Positions 20,158 to 28,909 of a DNA stretch of 64,000 bases are shown here, one piece after another; position 1 is the stretch's first letter, and each line of letters starts with the position of its first letter. The translations under genes and the position numbers were made by a program. A model generated the notes under the pieces. The model was not told the origin of the DNA. It saw only the letters and a list, made by a program, of their open reading frames with translations, and made no database searches. The DNA is from Dechloromonas hankyongensis. GTDB taxonomy: Bacteria > Pseudomonadota > Gammaproteobacteria > Burkholderiales > Rhodocyclaceae. The stretch lies in NCBI RefSeq assembly GCF_022012295.1, contig NZ_JAKLTN010000001.1, positions 1,550,001-1,614,000 of the forward strand, in the 5' to 3' direction.

Positions 20158-20538
20158 TTACTTCAGTAACAGGATCCAGGAAACCAGTTCGCGGGTGTTG
20201 GCCGGCGTGATGGCGACGGCGTTGGGCGGCATGGCGATGCCGGACACGCGGTTCTTCCAGTGGCTGGAATAGGGGTTGGAGCCTTCCTGAACCACACGGG
20301 TGAGGAACTCGGTGGCGCCCGGCTTGCCGCGATACTGGGCGGCGACGTCGGCCCACGCCGGTCCGATCGGCTTCAGGCCGTCCGGACCGGGCTTGCCGGA
20401 TTCAATGCTGTGGCAGGTCATGCAACCGCTGCTGCTGGCCAGCTTGAGCATCTCGGCATCCTTCTTGGCGTCGGCCAGTGCCAAGGGGCTGGCCAGGCTG
20501 GCAACCAGGCAGGCGATGGTGAGACGGTGGTGTTTCAT
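20158..20538 (-). CDS. Cytochrome c, class I (c551-like)
   Basis: This is a periplasmic monoheme cytochrome of 126 residues. The start at 20538 (MKHHRLTIAC) has GGGAG upstream and begins a clear signal peptide ending in ALADA. The heme motif is CMTCH (about residues 39-43) and the likely axial methionine is in GIAMPP. It lies in the alcohol-oxidation region and could be an electron acceptor for the quinoprotein dehydrogenase; this is inference from position. An upstream small reading frame overlaps its start by ATGA. Confidence 0.88.
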   Translation of the reverse strand: MKHHRLTIACLVASLASPLALADAKKDAEMLKLASSSGCMTCHSIESGKPGPDGLKPIGPAWADVAAQYRGKPGATEFLTRVVQEGSNPYSSHWKNRVSGIAMPPNAVAITPANTRELVSWILLLK

Positions 20539-20798
20539 GATGGGACTCCCTGTGGTGGTACACGGTAAATGCCGCAGGCGCGGATCGGGCCGCGGGTGGC
20601 GAACAAATCGTGGCGAGCGGCGATATGAAGCGGTGTGCAATCGTTGCCGGCGTCCATTGTCGGCCGGGGCGACGAAAGCTTGATGCGGATAATTTCGGGG
20701 TTCAGATGCATGGCTCGGGCCGAAAGCGGGCGGCAGCAACCGGTATGCATCACGGTGTGCGCGTCAATCAGCACGATACGTGTCATTCCTCCGCTCAT
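20535..20798 (-). CDS. Small hypothetical protein upstream of cytochrome c (uncertain)
   Basis: This is a possible 87-residue protein whose TGA overlaps the cytochrome c ATG (ATGA), which suggests translational coupling. Codon choice (many GCC, ATC, CGC, CTG) resembles real genes of this genome. The N-terminus MTRIVLIDAHTVM weakly resembles the start of LuxR-type response regulators, but the rest does not and no phosphoacceptor site is seen. A second ATG lies at 20786. It may be a small gene, a regulator remnant or chance. Confidence 0.3.
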   Translation of the reverse strand: MSGGMTRIVLIDAHTVMHTGCCRPLSARAMHLNPEIIRIKLSSPRPTMDAGNDCTPLHIAARHDLFATRGPIRACGIYRVPPQGVPS

Positions 20799-21210
20799 GG
20801 TTAACGTTATACACCTACCTTGCCGCGGCGCGGCAAGCCGGCGCACGGGTGCAGTCCGCCCGCATTGCGGTGGGCTGGCTCCCGGGGTGGCACGATGGCG
20901 AACAACGTTGATCACGGTTTCCTGAATGAAGGTGTACGGCGCCGGCGCCCGGATTTCGTTTACTGGCAGCCGGCTGGCGTAACTCCATTGCAAATTCAAT
21001 GCCGGTTTCCGGACTACGCCAATTATCGACCTGTTGCCGCGTGGTTTTGCTCAAACCAGCAGCATAGAGGCGGTCTGGGCGCCGGGTACGGGTGATGGGG
21101 AGGCAAGTGGCGAACAGGTGTGTTGCAGAATGGAGCAGCAGGGTGATCAATAGTCGAACAGTGCACCTGCGCGGTATTGGTCGCTTTCGGATTGGGCACC
21201 AGCTCCTCGT
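20799..21210. other. Intergenic region without recognised gene
   Basis: This is about 410 bp between the possible small gene and the PocR kinase, both on the - strand. I see no convincing reading frame, hairpin terminator with a T-run, RNA gene or repeat here. It presumably contains the cytochrome c promoter. Confidence 0.4.
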
Positions 21211-24090
21211 CTAGGCCGATTGCGTCATCCAGCGCAGCAGGAAGACGAAGAGGGTGTCCGGGTCGACCGGCTTGGTGATGAAGTCGTTCATGCCGGCCTC
21301 GGTGCACCGCAGTTTGTCCTCGGCGAAGGCGTTGGCTGTCATGGCGAGGATGGGAATGCCGCCGCGCTCGGGGAGCTGGCGTATGCGGCGAGTGGCTTCC
21401 AGGCCGTCCATATTGGGCATTTGCATGTCCATCAGGATCAGCGTGTAGTCATTTTTCCCGGCCAGCGCCAGCGCCTGCTGGCCATCTTCGGCGACATCGA
21501 CGGTCAGGCCGGCCTGGTCGAGCAGGCTGAGGGCGACCTCGCGGTTCACAGGTTCGTCCTCGGCGAGCAGGATTCGGCGGCCGGCGAACGCGCGCTTCAG
21601 GGCGGCTTCGGCATCCCGGCCGGCCTGGGCGGCGGGTGCTTCGCCGTGGTTGCCCTTGTTGAGCCGGACGGTCAGCCAGAAGGTGCTGCCTTCACCGGGC
21701 TCACTATGGACGCCGGCGTCGCCGCCCATCAACAGCGCCAGCTTGCGGGTGATGGCGAGGCCGAGTCCGGTTCCACCGTATTTCCGGGTAATCGAGTTGT
21801 CGGCCTGCTCGAAGGCGGAAAACAGTCGGGGCCGGGCCTCGAAGGAAATGCCCGGGCCGCTGTCGCTGACTTCGAAGCGGAGGGTGCTGGCCGCCGGATG
21901 GTCGGCGATGACCTGGGTACGTAGCACGATGCCGCCGTGCTCGGTGAATTTGACGGCGTTGGTCAGGTAGTTGAGCAGGGCCTGCTGCAGGCGGGTGCGG
22001 TCGCCGAGCAAAGGGCCGGGCAGCGGGGCTGTGTCGATGGCGAAGCTCAGCCCCTTGGCCTTGACCCGGTGGCCGACCATGCCGGAAATGGCGTCGATCA
22101 TGGTCGCAATGTCGATCGGTTCCTCTGCCAGCGAAAACTTGCCGGCCTCGATTTTCGACAGGTCGAGCACCGCATTGAGGATTTCGAGCAGATGCGTGCC
22201 GGCCGACTCGATCTTGTCGAGCTTGGCCGCCTGCTGCTCCGTCACGCCGGCGCGGCGCAGCAGGTGCACCATGCCGGTAATGGCATTCAGCGGCGTCCTG
22301 ATTTCATGGCTCATGTTGGCCACGAAGGCGCTCTTGGCGATATTGGCTGTTTCCGCCTGGTCCTTAGCGGCGACCAGTTCACGGGTCCGTTCCTCGACCA
22401 GACGCTCGAGGTGGTAGCGATGTTCGGCCAGTTCGTCCTGGATTGCCTTGGTCTCGGTGATGTCCATGGCCAGCCCCTCGATCAGGGTGTCGCCATTGTC
22501 GCTCCTGATCCCGATCGAGCGGTCGAACAGCCAGCGCCATCGCCCTGCGGCATCGAGAACCCGGTATTCGAGCTGGAACGGCGTCTGCTCGGCCACCAGG
22601 CGCGCGATGGCCTGGCGGACCTTGGGACGGTCCTCGGGATGGATCGAGTCGGCCCACAGCAGGGGGCGGGCGAGCAATTCGGCTATGGGACGGCCGAACA
22701 CCTCGGCGGCGCGCGGCGAGTAGTACAGGCCGCCGCGCTGCAGCGAGAAGGTGTAGACGATGTCCGGCAGGGTTTCGACGAGGTGGCGGTAGCGCTGCTC
22801 GCTTTCCCGCAGCGTCGCCTCGGCCTGCTTGCGCCCGGTGATGTCGTGGCCGATGCCGAGCACGCCGATGAGCTGGCCGTTTTCGTCGCGCATCGGCACC
22901 TTGGTCGTTTCGAGGCGCTCGTGGTGGCCGTCGGAGGCAAAGGAAATATCCTCCTCGTTCACCGAGGGCGCATTGGCCTCCATCGCCTTGCGGTCGTGCG
23001 CGCGGAAAAAGTCGGCCAGTTCCTTGTCGATGAAGTCGTAATCGGTCTTGCCGACAATCTGGTCGGCCCGGGCGCCGAAGAAATCCTCGAAGCGGCGGTT
23101 GCAGCTCAGATACACCCCGTCGACGTCCTTCAGCCAGACCAGATCGGGCAGGGTATTGATCAGGGTATGCAGGAATCCGCGCTCATTGGCCAGCGCGCGG
23201 TCGGCCAGGCGTTGCCGAGTGATGTCACGGGCGATCTTCGAGGCGCCGACAATGCGGCCCGTTTCGTCCAGGATGGGCGAGATGGTGGCAGAAATGTCGA
23301 TGACCGTGCCGTCGCGGCGCAGCCGCCGGGTCTCGAGGTGCTCCACAGTATGGCCGTGCCGGATGCGCGACAGGATGGCAGCTTCCTCGTCCTCGGTTCC
23401 CGGCGGCAGCAGCATGCTGGCCGAACTTCCGATCGCTTCCTGTTCCGTGTAGCCGAAGATCGCCTCGGCTCCCGGGTTCCAGCTGGTGATCACCCCGTCC
23501 AGCGTCTTGCCGATGATGGCGTCGTCGGACGAGCGGATGATCGCGGCGCTCTCCTGCAGCGCCCGGTTCGCCTGTTGGAGTTTGCGGCGGGCCAGCCCCA
23601 TTTCGCCGATCACCTTGGCGAGGCGAGTGAGGAAACCCATGACCCGCTCGATCTGCTCGCGAGTGAAAACCGGCGCCTTTCTCAGCGCCGCCAGGTATTC
23701 GTCCTGGGCGAAGCCGAATTCGCCGGCCTGGCGGACGAAGAAGGCCTCGTCCGGTTTTTCGAAAAAGAACTGCCCGGTGAAGAAATTGGCGACGTGCTCG
23801 CCGCCGACGGTGATCGGAACGGCAATGTCGGCCAGCCCGTTCCGGCATTGGTAGATGTTGTAGGGTTTGCCTTGCTGCAGCTCGGCGGCGAGGATGGTGT
23901 CGCTTTCCAGACAGCGCTTGGCGGTGCCGGGATTGCGGCGGTGAAAGTGGGTGCAGACATCTTGCCAGCCCGTGGCGACGAGAATTTCGCCATCCAGTTC
24001 GAGAATCGCCGTGACGACGCCGGTAGCGGCCGTGAAGCTCTCGCAGAGCGCCCTCATTTCGCCGATATCGACCAGCTCAGCGAATCTCAT
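21211..24090 (-). CDS. Hybrid histidine kinase with PocR and PAS domains
   Basis: This is a soluble sensor kinase of 959 residues with no transmembrane helix. Order: PocR ligand-binding domain (about 1-165, with the conserved Cys/His residues around CTHFH, RCLESD and YQCRNGL), three PAS domains (about 190-310, 320-440, 450-570), HisKA with SHEIRTPLN (His about 593), HATPase_c and a receiver (Asp about 887). The start at 24090 is supported by AAGGAAG upstream. PocR domains sense small diols or related metabolites in known regulators, so a role in alcohol sensing fits its place next to the quinoprotein dehydrogenase, but the ligand is unknown. Confidence 0.85.
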   Translation of the reverse strand: MRFAELVDIGEMRALCESFTAATGVVTAILELDGEILVATGWQDVCTHFHRRNPGTAKRCLESDTILAAELQQGKPYNIYQCRNGLADIAVPITVGGEHVANFFTGQFFFEKPDEAFFVRQAGEFGFAQDEYLAALRKAPVFTREQIERVMGFLTRLAKVIGEMGLARRKLQQANRALQESAAIIRSSDDAIIGKTLDGVITSWNPGAEAIFGYTEQEAIGSSASMLLPPGTEDEEAAILSRIRHGHTVEHLETRRLRRDGTVIDISATISPILDETGRIVGASKIARDITRQRLADRALANERGFLHTLINTLPDLVWLKDVDGVYLSCNRRFEDFFGARADQIVGKTDYDFIDKELADFFRAHDRKAMEANAPSVNEEDISFASDGHHERLETTKVPMRDENGQLIGVLGIGHDITGRKQAEATLRESEQRYRHLVETLPDIVYTFSLQRGGLYYSPRAAEVFGRPIAELLARPLLWADSIHPEDRPKVRQAIARLVAEQTPFQLEYRVLDAAGRWRWLFDRSIGIRSDNGDTLIEGLAMDITETKAIQDELAEHRYHLERLVEERTRELVAAKDQAETANIAKSAFVANMSHEIRTPLNAITGMVHLLRRAGVTEQQAAKLDKIESAGTHLLEILNAVLDLSKIEAGKFSLAEEPIDIATMIDAISGMVGHRVKAKGLSFAIDTAPLPGPLLGDRTRLQQALLNYLTNAVKFTEHGGIVLRTQVIADHPAASTLRFEVSDSGPGISFEARPRLFSAFEQADNSITRKYGGTGLGLAITRKLALLMGGDAGVHSEPGEGSTFWLTVRLNKGNHGEAPAAQAGRDAEAALKRAFAGRRILLAEDEPVNREVALSLLDQAGLTVDVAEDGQQALALAGKNDYTLILMDMQMPNMDGLEATRRIRQLPERGGIPILAMTANAFAEDKLRCTEAGMNDFITKPVDPDTLFVFLLRWMTQSA

Positions 24091-24230
24091 CGATACTTCC
24101 TTCGGAACTGAATTGCCGTAACCTGCCCTTGCCGGGCAGGGTGTTTTCGTCAATCTAATCGTTTCGTGAGGCGGGGGCAACCTGCGACCCCTTGGGGTAT
24201 ACCCGATACGGTTTCCCGGCGGCAGGCCAA

Positions 24231-24264
24231 AAAGAACGGCCCGGGTGCCGAGGCAGCCGGGCCG
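24231..24264 (-). terminator. Rho-independent terminator after the PQQ alcohol dehydrogenase
   Basis: On the - strand, an 8-bp stem CGGCCCGG / CCGGGCCG (24264-24257 with 24244-24237) encloses a 12-base loop that can fold further. It is followed by TTCTTTTT. It separates the dehydrogenase from the downstream PocR kinase gene, which also has its own start region in the 212-bp gap. Confidence 0.8.
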
Positions 24265-24302
24265 CAGGGGAGGGGCGGCGAACCGCCCCCAGGAGAGATT
24301 GC

Positions 24303-26084
24303 TCAGCTACCCTTGTGCAGCTTGAACACCCACACGGAACCGCCTTGTTCGAGGTAGTTCACGCGCTTGGCGACGTCGCCGCCCCACAGCGGCACAGCGC
24401 CGCCCCAGCCGGTGGTCACGGCGATCATCTGCTCGCCATCCTGTTCCCAGGTGACCGGCGGTGCAACGATGCCGGTACCAGTCTGGAAGGACCACAGTTC
24501 CTTGCCGGTCTTGGCGTCAACACCCTTCAGGAAGCCTTCCGGGGTGCCGTAGAAAATCAGGCCGCCAGCGGTGGTCAGGACACCACCCCACAGCGGGGCG
24601 TAGTTCTTGTTTTCCCAGACGATCTTGCCGGTGGTCGGATCGATGGCACGCAGGGCGCCAATGTAGTCGTCATGCAGCGCCTTGATGGTGAAGCCGGCGC
24701 CCAGATAGGCAGCGCCCTTCTTGTAGGCAACCGGTTCGTTCCAGATGTCCATGCCCCACTCGTTGGCCGGCACATAGAACAGGCCGGTCTGCGGCGAGTA
24801 AGCCATCTGCATCTGGTTCTTGCCACCGAGGAAGGACGGGGCGGAGAAGACGACCTTGCCCTTCTTGCCGTCGGCTGCGTCGGCCGGATTACCCGGACGG
24901 CCTTCCTCGACGTAGTTCGGACGGCCGGTGTTCAGGTCGATGCTCTTGGCCCAGGTGATTTGCTTGACGAACGGGAAGGCGTTGAGCAGCTTGCCGTTTG
25001 TACGGTCATTGACGAAGAAGAAACCGTTACGGTCAGCCTTGCCGCCAGCCTTGATGATCTTGCCGGTCTTCGGATCCTTGTAGTCGAAGGAAACGAATTC
25101 GTTCACACCGTCAAAGTCCCAGCCGTCGTGCGGGGTGTTCTGGTAGTGCCAGACGATCTTGCCGCTGTCGGCGTCGATGGCCACGGTGGAGGACGAGAAG
25201 AGGTTGTCGCCCGGGCGCAGGTGGCTGTTCCACGGAGCCGGGTTGCCGGTGCCGGCGAAGATCAGGTTGGTTTCCGGATCGTAGGTGGCGCCGTTCCAGG
25301 TGGCAGCGCCGCCGGTCTTCCACAGGTCGCCGGTCCACGTGGCGTTGGTGGTACCGGAGATACCGATTTCGGTCTTGTTGCCGTCCTTGTCGAAGGCATA
25401 ACCCATGTGGCCTTCAACGGTCGGGCGGGTCCAGATCAGCTTGCCGGTCTTCGGGTCGCGCGCATCGATGCGGCCGACGATACCGAATTCACCGCCGGAA
25501 ACGCCGGTGATCAGCTTGCCCTTGGCAATGATCGGGGCGGCGGAAGCGGAGTAGCCAGCAGCGTAGTCTTCCAGCTTTTCCTTCCAGACGACCTTGCCGG
25601 TATCCTGGTTCAGGGCAACCAACTGGGCGTCCAGCGTGGCGAAGATGACCAGGTTGTCGTACAGGGCGGCACCGCGGTTGATCACGTCGCAGCACGGCAT
25701 GATGCCGTCCGGCAGGCGGTGCTCGTACTTCCACAGCTTCTTGCCGGTCTTGGCGTCCATGGCGAACAGGCGGCTGTAGGAGGCGGTGACGAACATCTTG
25801 CCGTTGTGGATGACCGGTTGCGATTCCTGGCCGCGCTGCTTCTCGCCGCCGAAGGACATCGACCAGGCCGGGACCAGGTTCTTGACAGTCTTGGTGTTGA
25901 TCTGGGTGCTCGGGCTGAAACGCTGGCCCTGCGTGCCGAGACCGAAGCTGACGACGTCGCCGGTGGTCTTGGCGTCGTTCAGGATGTCGGCGTCGGTAAC
26001 GACGGCGGAGGCTTGGCCGCCAGCCAGTGCGGCGGCGATGAACAGCGCAATTGCGCTCCGCTTGAGGGGGTGTTGACGATGCAT
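24303..26084 (-). CDS. PQQ-dependent alcohol dehydrogenase, lanthanide-type signature
   Basis: This is a periplasmic quinoprotein (593 residues, signal peptide ending near ASA, residue 27) of the methanol/ethanol dehydrogenase family, an eight-bladed propeller that oxidises alcohols to aldehydes and passes electrons to cytochrome c. It has the vicinal disulfide pair C131-C132 (MPCCDV), metal ligands near E199 and N281, and the catalytic aspartate D323. D325 two residues later ([11 protein letters not shown]) is the Asp that marks lanthanide-binding XoxF/PedH-type enzymes; calcium enzymes have Ala, Ser or Thr there. GGAG precedes the ATG. A consensus sigma-54 promoter lies upstream. PQQ biosynthesis genes are not in this window. 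Confidence 0.9.
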   Translation of the reverse strand: MHRQHPLKRSAIALFIAAALAGGQASAVVTDADILNDAKTTGDVVSFGLGTQGQRFSPSTQINTKTVKNLVPAWSMSFGGEKQRGQESQPVIHNGKMFVTASYSRLFAMDAKTGKKLWKYEHRLPDGIMPCCDVINRGAALYDNLVIFATLDAQLVALNQDTGKVVWKEKLEDYAAGYSASAAPIIAKGKLITGVSGGEFGIVGRIDARDPKTGKLIWTRPTVEGHMGYAFDKDGNKTEIGISGTTNATWTGDLWKTGGAATWNGATYDPETNLIFAGTGNPAPWNSHLRPGDNLFSSSTVAIDADSGKIVWHYQNTPHDGWDFDGVNEFVSFDYKDPKTGKIIKAGGKADRNGFFFVNDRTNGKLLNAFPFVKQITWAKSIDLNTGRPNYVEEGRPGNPADAADGKKGKVVFSAPSFLGGKNQMQMAYSPQTGLFYVPANEWGMDIWNEPVAYKKGAAYLGAGFTIKALHDDYIGALRAIDPTTGKIVWENKNYAPLWGGVLTTAGGLIFYGTPEGFLKGVDAKTGKELWSFQTGTGIVAPPVTWEQDGEQMIAVTTGWGGAVPLWGGDVAKRVNYLEQGGSVWVFKLHKGS

Positions 26085-26484
26085 GGATTGTCTCCTTGTT
26101 TATCCAATTGGTTCCAGCCGGGTCCCGCTAGCCGGAATGTCTGCCGGTGCGCCGCCTTCCTTTCCCTGAATCGGCACACAAGCGTGAGGGCTATCTGCAA
26201 GGGCTGTGCCAACATCCCGTTGAGGCCGGAAAAGCCCAGTTGGCGGGCAAAAGCGGGGTTCCGTCCGGTTTTTGATATGGAGCAAATGCGTCGCGCCGCG
26301 CTGTTTCAATTGTCACCAGTTGCTCCAAAGTGGAACACTTTTGATGTGGCGCAGACATGACGTTTCCGTCAAGGGCTGCCGTATCGCCCGCCAGCTGGCG
26401 CATTCGTCCTTTTGGGGCCACATTGGCACGCCGCTTGCAGACCATTCTGGCAAACAGCCTGAACGGCGAATTGGAGCGAGACAC
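26085..26484. other. Divergent regulatory region between alcohol dehydrogenase and SoxYZ-like operon
   Basis: This 400-bp gap holds the sigma-54 promoter at 26197-26211. It also holds an imperfect inverted repeat TGTTTCA (26302-26308) and TGGAACA (26331-26337) about 90-130 bp upstream of the -24 element, and a TGGAGCAA (26278-26285) with its inverse TTGCTCCA (26320-26327). These are candidate activator sites. The promoter of the + strand operon was not identified with confidence. Confidence 0.5.
26197..26211 (-). promoter_or_regulatory. Sigma-54 (-24/-12) promoter of the PQQ alcohol dehydrogenase
   Basis: On the - strand the sequence is TGGCAC-AGCCC-TTGC, an exact match to the RpoN core consensus and spacing. 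Expected start of transcription is near 26186, about 100 bases before the ATG. RpoN promoters need an ATP-dependent enhancer-binding activator, and none is encoded in this window. Confidence 0.8.
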
Positions 26485-27255
26485 GTGAAATATCCCCTGA
26501 CCATTGCGGCCATTGCCTTGGCGGCCTTGATGTCGCCAGCTGAAGCAGCCGCGCTGAAGGAAAGCGGCGATCCGCTCGACTCGGCGCGTTGGGCGGACAT
26601 GGAAAAGGCCTTCCTGGCCGGCGCCCCGGTACTGTTTGACCCGCGCGTCAAGGTCATTGCCCCGTCGATGGCGGAAAACCCGATGCAGGTTCCGGTCACC
26701 GTCGATGCCACGGCTCTGCCCGGCATTGTCGAGGTGGTGGTGTTCGCCGATTTCAACCCCATCGTCCAGGTACTGCGCTTCTTCCCGGAAGGCGCGCCGG
26801 CCTACCTCGGTTTCCGCGTCAAGCTGCAGCAGTCGACGCCGGTGCGCGCCGCGGTCCGCACGACCGATGGCGTCTGGCATGTCGGCGGCACCTGGGTGGA
26901 AACGGTCGGTGGCGGCTGCACGGCCCCGTCTGCGGCGGCCGCCTCGCCGGAATGGCAAAAGCGCCTGAACGAGGTCAGCGGTCGCCAGTGGTCCGAAGGG
27001 CCGAATGCCGGCCGGGTCCGCCTGCGCATCGTGCATCCGATGGATACCGGGCTGGTTGCCGGCACACCGGCCTTTCATATCGAGGAAATCAACTTCACCG
27101 ATGCGGCCGGCAAGCGCCTGATGCGGGTGCAGACCTACGAGCCGGTCAGCGAAAACCCGGTCTTCACACTGCAGCGCGTGGCAGTCGACGGCGCGCTTGA
27201 GGCGAGCGGCCGCGACAACAACGGCAATGCCTTCCGCGCCGCCATCGCACCATGA
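26485..27255 (+). CDS. Quinoprotein-associated SoxYZ-like fused carrier
   Basis: This is a 256-residue secreted protein that fuses a SoxY-like domain (about residues 30-150) to a SoxZ-like domain (about 160-256). It matches the family of SoxYZ-related carriers found next to PQQ dehydrogenases. The SoxY carrier cysteine is in ETVGGGCTAPS (C145), internal here because of the fusion. Start is GTG at 26485 with GGAG 8 bases upstream, giving a signal peptide ending in AEA. It overlaps the next gene by 4 bp. Proposed role is a carrier in a quinoprotein relay; the cargo is unknown. Confidence 0.85.
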   Translation: MKYPLTIAAIALAALMSPAEAAALKESGDPLDSARWADMEKAFLAGAPVLFDPRVKVIAPSMAENPMQVPVTVDATALPGIVEVVVFADFNPIVQVLRFFPEGAPAYLGFRVKLQQSTPVRAAVRTTDGVWHVGGTWVETVGGGCTAPSAAAASPEWQKRLNEVSGRQWSEGPNAGRVRLRIVHPMDTGLVAGTPAFHIEEINFTDAAGKRLMRVQTYEPVSENPVFTLQRVAVDGALEASGRDNNGNAFRAAIAP

Positions 27256-28202
27256 AGCGTTTTCTGCTCTGCATGCTGCTCGCTGGGCTGACCGGGTTGG
27301 CCGGCCGGGTCGCTGCCGAGGATTTCGACTATCGCTTGGCGGCGCAGCCGGTGGCCAAGGACGTTTATGTCTTCGTCGGTAGGACCGAGGATTTCACCAC
27401 CGGTAACGGCGGCAATATCGTCAATACCGCCTTTATCGTCGCCCCGCAGGGCGTCATCGTCATCGACAGCGGCCCGTCGCTGCGTTACGGCCAGCAGATG
27501 CGCCAAGCCATCGCCCAGGTCAGCGACAAGCCGGTCGCGCTGGTCATCAACACGCATCACCATCCCGATCATTTCCTCGGCAACCAGGCCTTCACCGATG
27601 TGCCGATCGGTGCGCTGGCCGAGACACGGCAGGGAATTGCCAGCGACGGCAATGCCTTCGCCGAAAACCTGTACCGGATGAGCGGCGACTGGATGAAGGG
27701 CACCGAAGTGCAAGCGCCGAACCGCACGCTGAGCGCCGGCCCGCTGGCGGTGGCCGGTCGCAGCCTGCGCCTGGTGGCGCTCGACGGCCATACCGGGGCC
27801 GACCTGGTAGTCATCGACGAGGCAAGCGGTGTGCTGTTCGCCGGCGATCTGGTCTTCAACGGCCGGGCGCCGACCACCCCGCATGCCGATGTCGGGCACT
27901 GGTTGGGCGCGCTCGACCGTTTGGAAGCGCTGACCCGTGAGGGCGGTTTCCGGGTTCTGGTGCCCGGCCACGGCGCGCTCACCCGCGATGCGGCGCCGAT
28001 CCGCCAGACCCGCACCTGGCTGAACTGGCTGACCACCACGCTGCGCGACTCGGCCGTCGCCGGCCTGGACATGAACGACGTGCTGGCCCGTCCGCTGCCG
28101 CCTGAGTATGCGGCCATGCCAATGGCAGCGGCGGAATACCGCCGTTCGGTCGGGCACCTGTTCCCGGCTATCGAACAGAAGGCGCTGGAGTCCGGCCGAT
28201 GA
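27252..28202 (+). CDS. Quinoprotein relay zinc metallohydrolase (SoxH-like)
   Basis: This 316-residue exported protein has the metallo-beta-lactamase fold. It has an N-terminal signal peptide and the zinc motif THHHPDH (about residues 101-107), then later HTGAD, AGDLVFNG and GHGALT ligand segments. It belongs to the SoxH-related hydrolases that accompany fused SoxYZ carriers near PQQ dehydrogenases. It overlaps its neighbours by 4 bp on both sides, so the carrier, hydrolase and TonB are probably co-translated. Substrate is not known. Confidence 0.85.
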   Translation: MKRFLLCMLLAGLTGLAGRVAAEDFDYRLAAQPVAKDVYVFVGRTEDFTTGNGGNIVNTAFIVAPQGVIVIDSGPSLRYGQQMRQAIAQVSDKPVALVINTHHHPDHFLGNQAFTDVPIGALAETRQGIASDGNAFAENLYRMSGDWMKGTEVQAPNRTLSAGPLAVAGRSLRLVALDGHTGADLVVIDEASGVLFAGDLVFNGRAPTTPHADVGHWLGALDRLEALTREGGFRVLVPGHGALTRDAAPIRQTRTWLNWLTTTLRDSAVAGLDMNDVLARPLPPEYAAMPMAAAEYRRSVGHLFPAIEQKALESGR

Positions 28203-28909
28203 ATAGCCGCGAAAACCGCCGCTTCCAGGTCATGCTCGGCTTGTCGGTGCTCCTCCATGGCGCGCTGTTCGCGGTGTTTTCGCAGCAACGCCAGCCGGCC
28301 CCCGTGCTGCCGACCATCATGGCGTCGATCCGGATGGTCGACACCGCTCCCTCCGGATCGCCTGCCACGCCGACCCCGGCCATGGCAGCCATCCCCCCAA
28401 AGGCCCGGCAGGATGCGCCACGCGTAGACCAACGGTCGACTCCGCGCTTGAGCAGGACTGCCGGGCCGGCCAGTGTGCCGGCCCAAACAGTCGCCCCGGC
28501 GACAGTGAGCGAAGCCAGTCCGGCGCCTGTCGCAGCGCCGGCCGCACCAGTTGCGGTGGCGGAAACGCCGCGCCCGGCAGCGCCTGCCGTTTCGGCGCAG
28601 GCCCAGAGCGACATGCTTGCCAACTACCGCCAGCGCCTGACCGAACTGTTCGCCCGCGGCTACGAATACCCACGCGTGGCGGCCATGCGCGGCTGGGAAG
28701 GCGAGGTCCGCCTGCGCCTGAAAGTGGCGCGCAAGGGCAACCTGATCGGGGTCCAGCTCGACCATTCGAGCGGCTTCGATGTGCTCGACCAGCACGCGCT
28801 GAGCATGCTTGAAGGCCATGGCAACCTGCCGCCGCTGCCCGATGCGCTGGAAGGTAACGAAATTCAGGTCATCGTGCCGATCAATTACAAACTCAGAAAA
28901 ACAACGTGA
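28199..28909 (+). CDS. TonB-family energy transducer
   Basis: This 236-residue protein has the three parts of TonB: one N-terminal membrane anchor (about residues 10-28), a Pro/Ala-rich periplasmic linker (about 45-145) and a C-terminal TonB domain (about 150-236) with the pattern YP...GWEGEVRLRLKV...SSG...LDQHAL. It transmits inner-membrane energy to outer-membrane receptors. No exbB or exbD lies beside it. It overlaps the downstream receptor gene by GTGA, so the two probably work together. Confidence 0.88.
   Translation: MNSRENRRFQVMLGLSVLLHGALFAVFSQQRQPAPVLPTIMASIRMVDTAPSGSPATPTPAMAAIPPKARQDAPRVDQRSTPRLSRTAGPASVPAQTVAPATVSEASPAPVAAPAAPVAVAETPRPAAPAVSAQAQSDMLANYRQRLTELFARGYEYPRVAAMRGWEGEVRLRLKVARKGNLIGVQLDHSSGFDVLDQHALSMLEGHGNLPPLPDALEGNEIQVIVPINYKLRKTT

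Noticed and set aside
21937..24111. Open frame of 724 codons on the + strand opposite the PocR hybrid kinase
   Set aside because: The kinase on the other strand has all domains intact; this frame has no domain and reflects codon bias of the real gene.
24192..26360. Open frame of 722 codons opposite the PQQ alcohol dehydrogenase
   Set aside because: Antisense shadow; it runs over the dehydrogenase terminator and promoter and has no family resemblance.
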